Source: Aulostomus chinensis (Eukaryota; Chordata; Actinopteri; Syngnathiformes; Aulostomidae). Taken from it: 64,000 nucleotides of DNA. The stretch's first letter is position 1, and every line of letters starts with the position of its first letter. The notes under the pieces are model-generated. The model had not been told where the DNA came from. It ran no database searches and saw only the letters and a list, made by a program, of their open reading frames with translations. A program made the translations under genes and the position numbers. The stretch lies in NCBI GenBank assembly GCA_037954235.1, contig JBBMOA010000017.1:24979027-25043026 (forward strand), in the 5' to 3' direction. Below, piece by piece: positions 33,481 to 42,410 of the stretch.

Positions 33481-33898
33481 CCTTCCTTATGAAGAAAAGA
33501 GGAGGTTGCAAACAACAATGGACAGCAAAAGAAATAAACAGCACTTCAAGACTGTGCTGAAAGACGAGATGGCTGGAGAGGTTAAATAACACCTATTTAC
33601 ATTTAGATTATGTCCTCTGTGACGAGGGGAGACGACAAAGACCTCAGCTTTGGGAGGTCAAACTTTGCATCTGGACACCAGTGTTCTTTAAACCTAGCGT
33701 GCCGATGTCAACCCAAACCACAATCCTTCACCTAACCCCAGGCGGTCTGTGCCCCTACCTGCTCAAGCACAGTACTGACACACCCTAAAATACAAGGAAG
33801 CACGATGGTGAGTCCCGTCCTGAGGCAACAAGGGCGAGCAGATGGCGAGCTGTACAACATCAGGACAACTGAGATGATCCCACCCAACAGACACATTT

Positions 33899-33941
33899 GT
33901 CAGGAGCTGAGGACGGTGTATGTTACACCTCAGCTCCTGAC
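33899..33941. other. 43-nt hairpin (12-bp plus 6-bp stems)
   Basis: GTCAGGAGCTGA pairs perfectly with TCAGCTCCTGAC. Inside it, GGTGTA pairs with TACACC around a 3-nt loop, leaving a 4-nt GGAC bulge on one side only. It is not preceded by a promoter motif that I recognise. Function unknown. Confidence 0.6.
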
Positions 33942-34441
33942 TAATTGCCTGTAGATGGATGTATTTCTCTGTGTGTCTGTGCCTGATTGAGTCGAGAGAT
34001 TGTTGGAAGTGTTTGACTGAGTGTGAAAATGGGAATATAAAGTTAGTGTAGTGTTGCAACAGATGAGGTATTTGAAGTGTGGTGACAGAAACTGCTGTAC
34101 TTCGCTCCGCCAGCCATCCTTCCTCCCTTTTAATCATTATTCTGTCTCTCCGTCTTTGCTCCATTTCTCCCACTTAGTCAGATAGAAGGACCACCACTGT
34201 CAGCCGGCTAGTTCCGACCGTTGAGAGTGTTCCCTCATTCTGTTGACATGCTGGTTTAATGCTAAAATTACAGTGTAGTGGGACACGGGGCGCATTTAAT
34301 CCGAATTTAATCAAAAGAGCAACAAATGGCAAACACACGAACACCATACGTAGTTATCTTGTCTCTTTATCTCTGAGTATCGAAGCCATCACACAAACGC
34401 CGCTGCTTCCATCGTGTGACAGGCTTTGACGTACGCTGGAC

Positions 34442-34468
34442 TGTGTGTGTGTGTGTGTGTGTGTGTGC
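34442..34468. repeat. (TG)n microsatellite
   Basis: Perfect TG run of about 13 units. Confidence 0.95.
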
Positions 34469-35084
34469 GCTAGATATGGTTTCTAATAGAGTTCTGCCCA
34501 TGAAAACCTGCACCCAAGTGATAAAAGTACAGAGTGACATAGTCCACAAAGAGAGGAAGTAGACGGATGGAAAAATAAAATAAAATAAAATAAAATGAAG
34601 CAATAAAACTAAGATGGAGGAAATGGCTTTTCATTTCAACATTGTATCTGGGAACCAAGATGACAAAAAGCCCCCTCGCCTGAACAAAGCTGTTGAGATA
34701 AGCTGAGAAGAGCTTCTTAAACCCTTCCTATGGTGGAAACAAATCACATATTGCATCTTGAGTTAACAGGACGTCAACTCTGCTGTTGTAACATTGGGTT
34801 ATTTGTTATAGGAGGATCCAACACAAGATGCTGTCCTGTCAGTTGAGCTTGTGGATCAATTACTGCTTCTACAGTGCAGGAAAGCAAAGAGCAATGATGT
34901 GTTGTTTCCCTCTGCTTGGAGGACTTGAGGTTTTATATTGGCCCAGATGAAGGACGCCTGGGACAGTTCACTTGTCTTGGGCTTCTCATAGACTTGGGGC
35001 TCAGGAGTCGTTCAAACCCGCTCAGTAGAATGACAGTTGAACTGTTCTAAACTGATTCCAAATCAGTTTCTCAAAATAAGAGGT

Positions 35085-35375
35085 AATTTGTTTTGGTCCT
35101 GGTGTCATCCGGTGTGTCTAAACATGACACTGGTTACATCATCAGAGGGAAAAGTGGGTGCTGTTGGACCAAGTTCATTTAGTCTTCCCCCTCAAGATGA
35201 CACCCACAGCTGAAGCATCTCATAAAGTAGCTTAGAGTTCAAGTAAGTGAGATTAGAATATAAAAGCACCGGGATCAACCACCAAGCGCTGGAATATCTC
35301 CAGGTCCCTGGTTCAATCCTAGGTTTCGGCAGAGGAACGGCGTGAGCTACCTTTGAATTAACAAAACTTGGCAAC
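35085..35375. repeat. duplicon B, with the transposon-free (empty) site
   Basis: Contiguous counterpart of duplicon A: TTTTGGTCCTGGTGTCATCC, GTCTAAACATGACACTGG, AGTTCATTTAGTCTT and AAAGTAGCTTAGAGTTCAAG, then the tRNA-Phe relic, then GAGCTACCTTTGAATTAACA. It lacks the 1.4-kb hAT element present in A. Confidence 0.8.
35285..35331 (+). pseudogene. tRNA-Phe 3'-half relic
   Basis: AGGTCCCTGGTTCAATCCTA followed by GGTTTCGGCA matches the T arm, acceptor 3' strand and discriminator of tRNA-Phe (compare 36974-37046). The upstream part (AAGCGCTGGAATATCTCC) is the anticodon arm with about 4 nt lost, including the GAA anticodon loop. The D arm and 5' acceptor are absent, so it cannot fold as a tRNA. Confidence 0.8.
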
Positions 35376-35468
35376 ATGGTCTTTCTCCAACTCATGTTGG
35401 ATTTTTCCACAGAAAATCTCAGACAATCAAGTCGACGGTGAGGTAACTATCGCCGCATCAGCAGAAGT

Positions 35469-35541
35469 GCCTGGGTAGCTCAGAAGGTAGAGCATCAGAC
35501 TTTTAATCTGAGGGTCCAGGGTTCAAGTCCCTGTGCAGGCG
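35469..35541 (+). tRNA. tRNA-Lys (anticodon UUU)
   Basis: A 73-nt tRNA sequence. The D stem is GCTC/GAGC with loop AGAAGGTA, keeping the GG pair. The anticodon stem TCAGA/TCTGA is perfect and encloses CTTTTAA, anticodon TTT at its centre. The variable loop is GGGTC, and the T stem CAGGG/CCCTG encloses TTCAAGT. The acceptor GCCTGGG against TGCAGGC has one G-G mismatch at the sixth pair and a G-U at the seventh, where vertebrate tRNA-Lys(UUU) is fully paired. Internal box A (TAGCTCAGAAGG) and box B (GGTTCAAGTCC) are good. CCA is not encoded. No T4 run is seen for well over 100 nt downstream, which is unusual for Pol III termination. It reads adjacent AAA codons if expressed. Either a slightly divergent functional copy or an early pseudogene. 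Confidence 0.85.
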
Positions 35542-35759
35542 GTGCAAGACTTCCTCATTTGAGAATCTGCATCTCAAAGCAGAGTCTTACAAGCAGGCCA
35601 CTAGTGATTCCTGTCAAGTCTAAGGAAACAGTATGTCACATGATGATGTTTCTGAAGGCATCGCAACATCGGCAGACTGGAAACCAGTTACTGAAAGATC
35701 AGGCACAATTATTCTTTCACCTCTGAAGCTAAAATGCTCTCATAACTTACAGTTCAAGG
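35542..35759. other. spacer between tRNA loci
   Basis: No gene is seen. There is no TTTT terminator on the + strand immediately after the tRNA-Lys. Confidence 0.5.
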
Positions 35760-35790
35760 AAATTAAATCATGTGATGACAGCAACATTTC

Positions 35791-35863
35791 ACGTTGACAG
35801 CTCAGTTGGGAGAGCGTTACACTGAAGATTTAAAGGTGATCGGTTCAATCCTGGGTTTAGGCA
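35791..35863 (+). pseudogene. tRNA-Phe pseudogene (full length, damaged)
   Basis: Alignable over its whole length with the intact tRNA-Phe at 36974-37046. The D arm AGCTCAGTTGGGAGAGC is kept, and the anticodon loop CTGAAGA still carries GAA. The anticodon stem TTACA/TTTAA has a C-T mismatch. The 5' acceptor ACGTTGA no longer pairs with TTTAGGC, so a normal acceptor stem cannot form. The downstream flank GCAGAGATGTGACAGTAACT matches the flank after the intact gene, so it is a duplicate of the same unit rather than a retrocopy. No CCA tail. Confidence 0.85.
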
Positions 35864-36005
35864 GAGATGTGACAGTAACTGCTCTGTATTTTTGCAAAAC
35901 ACTGAAGGATGAAGCATGAGACTGAGAGTGAGAGTCACCAGCAAGGAACCAGGGTGTCACGTGACGACGCTCCTGAGCCCACGACAGCAGAACATCAAAC
36001 ACAAT
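35864..36005. other. spacer
   Basis: Starts with tRNA-unit flank (GCAAAACACTGAAGGATG) and then single-copy sequence. Confidence 0.4.
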
Positions 36006-36884
36006 CAGAGGCTGCGTCCGAAATGCCACACTTCCACCCTCACAAGGTCGCAAAAACAGTATTTGAGATTTCTTCGTGCGTCCGAAACGTTAGCATGTAC
36101 TCAGTAGTTTGCGCTATTCATATTTATTCAGGAGAAATTTCCTGGTATGGATTAATGGACACTGGCCCAACGAACAACTACTACAGCAAAAAGGTCCAGA
36201 CACCTCCATATGGTGGCTCATACTGGAAGGTACATTCTGTCAGCTCATGTTTTTAAATAAACTAACCATGAAACTACACAAGTACATTTCAACGTACTGC
36301 AAATGTGTGTAATTTAATGGGTAGACACGTCAAATATGAATGACATCGCCTGAGGAGGTCTGCTGCTGTAATCAAGCTCAATATATTCACAAGATATTCT
36401 ATATCTTTAAAATAAACCATTCAATTATTTCATATTTAATTTGTTATTCACAAGCCCACAACACATTGTGTGATTTTAAGTGTAGTATATCAAGTAGAAG
36501 TTGATAAATGACATTCCTAGTATATGTCTGCCTTTTCCTCTACACAGAGGTGATGGAGTTCCCTGTCCGAGTCCCGACAACTAAGTCTTCTTCTTCTTCT
36601 CTCTCTTTTTATTGTGAGAAGTTGAACAGGCAACAAGAAAACGACAGTGCAGGAGAAATGCTATTTTTTTCCCTGCCAGGTACACAGAGAAGGTGCAGAG
36701 CACTGCGGTGACAGGAGCGGTCACCATGGTAACAACTCAGCAGCAGGAAGCAGGAAGCATCATGTGCAGTCTGAGTAGTACATCCAAATTGATGCGTACT
36801 ATTGAGATTTACTCGAAATTGTGTTGAACCTGAGTAGACTTTGAGTATGCAGTGTTTAGTATGGCATTTTGGACGCACCAACTG
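36006..36884. mobile_element. putative non-autonomous DNA transposon between tRNA loci
   Basis: The left end CAGAGGCTGCGTCCGAAATG followed by CCACACT matches the right end read in reverse, CAGTTGGTGCGTCCAAAATG followed by CCATACT. This gives terminal inverted repeats of about 27 bp with few differences. An internal GTGCGTCCGAAACG near 36078 suggests a compound or rearranged copy. The interior has no transposase domain. The 8-bp flanks (AACACAAT and TGAAAACT) do not match, so the target duplication is lost or the edges are misplaced by a few bases. Confidence 0.55.
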
Positions 36885-36939
36885 TGAAAACTGGTGGCTG
36901 TCGGACTTCTAATTAGTGTTTTACTTCAAATTGTCCTCG

Positions 36940-37115
36940 ATAGAGAAGAGAGCACCAGGTGGCGTGAACAAGTGCCGAAATAGCTCAGTTGGGAGAGCGT
37001 TAGACTGAAGATCTAAAGGTCCCTGGTTCAATCCCGGGTTTCGGCAGAGACATGGCAGTAGCTTCCCTTGAGACGAACAAAATGCTGGAGGTTGCCAGCT
37101 AAGAACGTCATGAAG
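36940..37115. repeat. duplicon D carrying the intact tRNA-Phe
   Basis: GAGAGCACCAGGTGGCGTG before the tRNA matches GAGCACCAGGTG of duplicon A. AACAAAATGCTGGAGGT after it matches AACAAAACACTGGAGGT of A. The tRNA therefore belongs to the same duplicated unit. Confidence 0.65.
36974..37046 (+). tRNA. tRNA-Phe (anticodon GAA)
   Basis: A complete 73-nt tRNA. The acceptor GCCGAAA/TTTCGGC is fully paired, with discriminator A. The D stem is GCTC/GAGC with loop AGTTGGGA. The anticodon stem TTAGA/TCTAA is perfect around CTGAAGA, anticodon GAA. The T stem CCTGG/CCGGG has the G-U seen in vertebrate tRNA-Phe, with T loop TTCAATC. It differs from the usual vertebrate form as I remember it mainly at the T-loop purine (A instead of G). 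Box A is TAGCTCAGTTGG and box B is GGTTCAATCC (37025-37034). CCA is not encoded. No TTTT run is found downstream on this strand for more than 100 nt. Likely functional, decoding UUC/UUU. Confidence 0.93.
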
Positions 37116-37975
37116 GAAGGTGCACACCCCTGACGCCATCTGTTAGGGCTCCTCCTGTCAGGCAGCACTTCAGATTAATCCAGCATGCACAAACGGACTA
37201 AAAAACAACTTCTTCACAAAAGCTGTAGCTGTCAGACTTTCCTCACCCTGACAAGACCGATGTTTAGCTGCTATTATTAGTGTGTGTGTGCAGTCATACC
37301 CTAGAGTGCCGCCACACTTCTGTCACCCTGCGTGTTTCCTGCACTCTGCTGCTGACGACTCTACACACTCATTAGTTGCGTTCTGTTGTTGATGACTGTT
37401 TAAAATTTGTCCTCTTCTTTTATACTTTCACAAATGTCTTTCATAAATACGTCCAAGGTCTTGGTTAAATCTCAAGCCTGAACACAGTTGAGATGAGGTC
37501 ATAGAACGGCGTGTTTATGTTGGAGTGGCCCGACAGATGACATTCCTCTGTGCAGGGACACGACAGCCTGCTGGGAGTTTGCTAAATGCACCTGATCAAC
37601 TCTCAGACTATGAGGAGCAAAGCTCCCCTCACAAAAGAAGACTGGGGTGCGTGGCCACAAACTACCGGGGGAGTGTTTGGAGGAGCCTCCCCTCATTAAC
37701 GCTCTCCCCACGGTCAAACGACACAATGGAGGCATCCCGGGACACTAATAAGGACAGAGGGAAAGATGGATGAAGGAAAATACTGCCAATCCTAAAGGTT
37801 TACACAATGACCTGAAGCATGTCAACAAGAGACAGGAGGCTGGGGGGGCAGCTCTGAAGAGAAAGGTGTGCTGATATTTCCAAGGAGGCTGTGAACTGCT
37901 GCTTTAACTGTATTTACTTAATTAAGTCCATGAAAAGTTTGAATATTTATGGACGTGGGTTATTTCTGGTTTTGC
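37116..37975. other. single-copy non-coding sequence
   Basis: No gene is seen. The open frames at 37.5-37.8 kb overlap on both strands. Confidence 0.45.
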
Positions 37976-37977
37976 AG

Positions 37978-38128
37978 GACCCAAGAACCAGATGAAGATG
38001 TCAGGGGCTCACAGGGACTCAGACACCGACCAGCTCTTCTTATTCAAATTAAAACACCGAGGGAAGGAGAAGCCGATGGCGGTGACGGTGACACGTCGGC
38101 GCTTCATCACAGAACCGGAGGGGTTCTG
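37978..38128 (+). CDS. candidate exon-like segment upstream of an R1 copy (speculative)
   Basis: A good acceptor (TATTTCTGGTTTTGCAG, ending at 37977) opens a frame reading P-K-N-Q-M-K-M-S-G-A-H-R-D-S-D-T-D-Q-L-F and on through a Lys/Arg-rich stretch. The frame then runs into repeat R1 (GTGTTTGTGGATTAC at 38129) and stops at 38198. A donor is not convincing (TCTG|GTGTTT). No family is recognised. It could be an exon truncated by a repeat insertion, or chance. Confidence 0.15.
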
Positions 38129-38324
38129 GTGTTTGTGGATTACTGAGCACGTCTGGATGAAGGAGACCTGGATTACCTGGATGTTTTGTACAGTTTAGCT
38201 TGAAGCTAAATCTACATGGCCGGCTCTCTGGAGTCACAGACAGGGGATGCGGGAAGGGAAAAAAAAAACAACCTCTTTGTATTTGAAAAGTAAAATACAC
38301 TTCTTGGGTGATGTATTGCTTTAA
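38129..38324 (+). repeat. dispersed repeat R1, copy 6
   Basis: Has GTTTGTGGATTACTGAG (as in copy 3), TTTAGCTTGAAGCTAAAT, CATGGCCGGCTCTCTGGAGT, GATGCGGGAAGGGAAAAA, TTTGAAAAGTAAAATACAC and the 3' end GGGTGATGTATTGCTTTAA. Confidence 0.7.
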
Positions 38325-38708
38325 ACCTGCTGGTGCAGAGGGCCTCAGCTTCATTCCTTTTTATCATTTCAGCAGACTGCTCTCTCTTCAAAGCTGCCCC
38401 AGGTGTCACGGATGTGCCGGCTGACTCTTCCTCAGTAAAAACAGACTCAGCCACGATCTACACACTGTCAGTGAAATGAAGTACAAGCTGCAAGTGTACA
38501 GCAGTTACTGAGGTACCTTGGTGAAAATACTCCTTTGGCATTGAAAGTGTTTCAGCTGACTCAGTGTCTGATAACCACAGACAAGGAAACAGATATAAAT
38601 CTGTCAAAATCATATTCTGTAATAACACACCAGACACACACCATAACAACTATTACTTTCCAAGTGACAGGAGCTAATGAAAGTTTCTACCCCGGTTTTA
38701 GCTGACTC

Positions 38709-38710
<2 letters not shown>

Positions 38711-38750
<40 letters not shown>
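38711..38750. repeat. (TG)n microsatellite
   Basis: Perfect TG run of 20 units. Confidence 0.95.
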
Positions 38751-38752
<2 letters not shown>

Positions 38753-38878
38753 ACATAGAATGAAAATTGTCCTGATATGAGCCCAGAGAACATTCTCCTG
38801 GGACAGCTGATGTTCGAGCTGACTTAACAATTCAGCCTCAAACACAATGAAATCTAAACAGGATGTCAGAGAGATCAC
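38711..38878. repeat. local segmental duplication, copy A
   Basis: TG tract followed by GTCCTGATATGAGCCCAGAG, CTCCTGGGACAGCTGATGTT, GAGCTGACTTAACAATTCAG and CAGGATGTCAGA. The same order is found at 39459-39606. Confidence 0.85.
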
Positions 38879-39458
38879 TTTTAAACAAATAAGCAAAGCC
38901 CCCGTGTGATCAATATCTTTCTATAAAAACTCACTAGTGTATTAATCTTTTTCATGTCTTGCTTACAAAATCTTTATAACTGATAAAATTTTAACATGAG
39001 TACTCTGAATCCTTTGCACTGTAGATAGCCAATTAAAGTTGGAGAGTCTGAAATACAACTGTGCCAACGGCTAAAACGCTGCTGTTGTAAAAGTTACACT
39101 TTCCTTCTACTTTAAACGGTAAAAGTTAAACACGGCACAGTGGGTCTCGTTTATAGTATTTAGAGTTCTAATTTAAGCACAATTAAAACCTAAGCTGGCT
39201 TTTCTCCTAGACAAAAACGTCTGCTATCGTCGTCGTCGTCCTGCTGCGCTACGTAGCAGCAGACGTTAGCTCATCTAAAATCCTACTTTGGTTTACACCC
39301 CCAGATCAAGCGTTCGGGGGCGGACTTACTCAGACGTACAGAGAGAGTAATTTCATGTTACAAGTCCAAACTTCCAGTCATTATCTCAACAGGATCACTG
39401 CTCATCCTCCTCAGCTGGCACTGACATCTTCTGTGTATATTATGCAGGTATTATATCT
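38879..39458. other. single-copy spacer between the two duplicated segments
   Basis: A short CGTCGTCGT run lies at about 39228-39240. No gene is seen. Confidence 0.5.
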
Positions 39459-39606
39459 GTGTGTGTGTGTGTGTGTGTGTGGAGTGAAAATTACCTGACT
39501 TGTCATGATATGAGCCCAGAAAATGTTCCCCTGGGACGCCTGCTGTTCCGGCTGACTTGACAGTTCAGGCTCAGACACGGTGAAATTTAAGCAGGATGTC
39601 AGATTA
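39459..39606. repeat. local segmental duplication, copy B
   Basis: TG tract, then GTCATGATATGAGCCCAGAA, CCCCTGGGACGCCTGCTGTT, GGCTGACTTGACAGTTCAGG and GCAGGATGTCAGA. It is similar to copy A over about 130 bp beyond the TG tract, with scattered substitutions. A shared TG tract at the edge suggests the repeat took part in the duplication. Confidence 0.85.
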
Positions 39607-40903
39607 ACTTCTTAATTCTGTAAAATTGATCAAACAAACTCATCAGTTTGTGTGTGTGTGTTTTTTCTGTCCCTTGAAGGTGTAGCTACAGTAGCAGCCC
39701 TCCGCTCTCTGTTTCCAACGAATTCACTGTGATTGTCATACTCGCTAACTAACCCCCCACCCCCACCCCCCACTGAGTCAACAAGTAAACACTTTGTCAA
39801 AACCACTTAACTCTGCAGGACCTCAGCGGAATCAGCGCCACACGCTGGGCCAACTTGTGTATGACGTTAAATATGGCATGTATGGGATCGCCCATTGTGT
39901 CAGTGATTGATTTTAGCTGCATGATGTCTTGCACTTAAGTAAATCAATGAGCCTTCAGTCAATATAACCCGCACAAAGGCACACAGATCATTCAAGGACC
40001 TCCATACACACTCTCTCTCTCTCTCACCCTCTCCCTCTTTCTCTCTCTCATCCAACCTTTCACATCCATCCGGCCTCCTAACTGCTCAGCTAATTCGGGG
40101 CCTCAGCCAGTAACGTTTACCGTTTCGTGTAATATTTCCCAGGAAATCAGGCAGAACAATGGCATTTTTCTTCCAGTGATTTGCTAAATTGAAATGATTA
40201 TCATAATGAGAAAAACAAATTTACCCCTGAAAGAAAAAAGTTGACGGAGTAAATTGAGTATGTGCTCTTGCATAGCTTAGCCATGTCCCTTAATGGTATT
40301 TGTACAGTTGATTCCCATGGGGGTGCTGCAGTCGTGCGGCGCAGAAAGAGATTTTTCTAATGATAAACTAGCTATGTGCTAACGGCACGTTTCATATTTA
40401 ACCTGAGTGTTTTACAGCCAGCATGTGATCATGTTAGCAGCCTGTGTGGGCGACTTGGAGACTTTGGGGGTGTTGAACAATCCTTCTGCTTAGATTTTTC
40501 GTCCCTCCTGAAATCTGCATGTCTCAGACTCTTTTACTCCAGCTGTGGTTGTTGGACATGTTCCATCATTCTGTAACTAAGTAATAATGATTAAGGTGGG
40601 GGGAAAGATGTTTGGTCGCCAGCGAGGCCTCCGTTGGCTCCTGGGCGGCTCCAGCAGAGTAATACAGACACAAGCAGCAACTCATACTGCAGGCAGGTTG
40701 GATAGCGCGCACCAATAAAAATGATTCTAACAAAAGCTTTTGTCTGAGGCTGTCTGGCACTTTGAGTGTAGCAGATGAAGTTCATATACATACAAACACA
40801 CAATATTACTCTTTTCTCTCCGTCTAATCCAGATATCCATAGAGAATGAATGAGTGAGTCTCACTGAGGAATGAATCAGTGTTGCATGATGGTCCATATG
40901 TAC

Positions 40904-40940
<37 letters not shown>

Positions 40941-41546
40941 ATCAGGAAGCTATCATTGCTCTGATGAGCTCTCTTACACACACACACACACACACACGGG
41001 TCTTGTTTATAGCGTCTAAAGCGAATCACACAAGAGCCTTTGGGGCGTGTCCAAGCTACTCAAGTCTCAAGTTAGTTCAATGTTGTGTGAAAAGTAAGAT
41101 TTATTGTCTAAAAAATATTTTGGGAGCTGAGAGTTTAACTGTGTTTCCCCTGGAGAGGTTCCTCTGTCCTGTCAAGTTCAGAGCGGCGGTCTGTTGTGCT
41201 GCTGCAGGGACGTGACTGCACGCAAGGAAACGTCAACTGAAAACAGAAATACAGGAGCACCATGATGAATCACGCTGATGATCCTCCCCGAGGTTTGGCT
41301 CCTCAGCCAACACTTGTCACTTGTGGAGACACACGAGTCACACGTCTGATCTGGACATTTGTTTATCCTGTTATCACACCAGTTGTTAGCGGCATCCTGC
41401 AGCTTTGGAACGTGATGCTGCAGCTCCACAATCGGTTCCACGGGTCGTTTCTTTTTTTTGCTTCGCCCTCTTTCTTCATTCTGAGTGCAGCTCATTTTTC
41501 CAGAGATCAATAGTTCATGTAACCTCCAGAGATTTTGTGTCATCTT
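39607..41546. other. single-copy non-coding sequence
   Basis: CT-rich at 40010-40050. (TG)n(AG)n lies at 40904-40941 and a CA run at 40977-40998. The repeat-free AT-rich stretch at 40080-40310 (containing TTGAAATGATTATCATAATG) resembles regulatory non-coding DNA in texture only. The 169-codon minus frame (41687-41178) shows no domain. Confidence 0.4.
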
Positions 41547-42402
41547 TAGGGCCGTAATCTCCCAGTCGACTGGTCGATTCATCAGTCGATACGTTCTGGC
41601 TCGCCCAAAATTCTGATTGGTCAATTTTTTTTGCCCGGTTAATTTCATCAGGAGGAAAGTACCAAGTGCTAATGGGGGTGTTTTCAAAGCACCCCTGTTT
41701 CACAGATAACAATCCATCTTTGAACACCCCCTTGTTTTTGCTATTTTGGACTGGCCCGACCCGCTAGAGACAGACAAACTGAAGAGGACTAGAAGGCCCA
41801 CGTCTGGTGGTTTGATGAATGTCTATTTTGTGTTGACGGTTTCATTCCAAGTCAGTCCTCGTCCACCACGTCAAAGACGTCTGCAGCGTGGCAGCATTTC
41901 ATGAAAACAGATCATGGAAAAAAAGTCGAATGCAAAGTTTGCCAGCACCAGTTTTCATGTCACAGCTCCACCACAAACACGACGTGTCACCTAGAAACGG
42001 TGAGCTAACGTGTCCACCTCAGGTTGTCCTGTCAGTTTTGAGTACATGAACACATCAGAATTGACAGTTCAATGTTTTAGTCCAATAATTGTTTTTGTTT
42101 TAATTGTAAACATTTTTTACCGTGGACTTGCCTTTTGTGTTTAAGAGTAAAGTTTTAAGTTAAAAGTCTATTTGTGTCTCAGCCACGATGCTGAGCTCCT
42201 GTGTTCAGTCTGGCTCTGTCGGGACCAACGATGGCGTCGCTCAGTTGTTACAACCTGACAGAAACAATTGTCTCAATGTTCCTCAGCAGGTTTGTGCTGA
42301 TAGTTGACACAGTAGAGTTTTCATGTATAAAATTAGTCAATTTGTAGTCGAAATTTGAGGGCTTCAGTCCACCAAGAAGTTCTTTGGTTGACTGCAGCCC
42401 TC
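41547..42402 (+). mobile_element. non-autonomous hAT transposon, 856 bp, with BED exon
   Basis: The left end is TAGGGCCGTAATCTCCCAG. The right end read in reverse is GAGGGCTGCAGTCAACCAAAG, an imperfect terminal repeat of about 14 bp of the AGGGCYG type common in fish hAT elements. The flanks GTCATCTT (41539-41546) and GTCGTCTT (42403-42410) form an 8-bp target duplication with one change. The interior keeps the first, BED-finger exon of a transposase (about 41817-41999) but no catalytic region. It is an internal-deletion derivative. Confidence 0.8.
41817..41999 (+). pseudogene. BED zinc-finger exon of hAT transposase
   Basis: The + frame reads S-K-T-S-A-A-W-Q-H-F-M-K-T-D-H, then V-E-C-K-V-C-Q-H-Q-F, then S-T-T-N-T-T-C-H-L-E-T. 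The aromatic W/F pair, Cys-x2-Cys and the T-T-N-x-x-x-H-L block are those of BED-type DNA-binding fingers in hAT transposases and ZBED proteins. The frame ends at ACG|GTGAGC, a consensus-grade splice donor at 42000, which is where hAT transposase genes often place the first intron. No in-frame ATG is evident just upstream, and no downstream transposase exon lies within the element. Confidence 0.75.
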
Positions 42403-42410
42403 GTCGTCTT

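Larger units (their letters stand above)
33481..35084. other. single-copy non-coding sequence
   Basis: Contains a TG run (34442-34468) and an (AAAAT)n run at about 34575-34596. A 136-codon minus frame (34173-33763) has no recognisable domain. No gene is called. Confidence 0.45.

Noticed and set aside
41178..41687. 169-codon minus-strand frame
   Set aside because: Its beginning lies inside the left end of the hAT element at 41547, and it has no recognisable domain.
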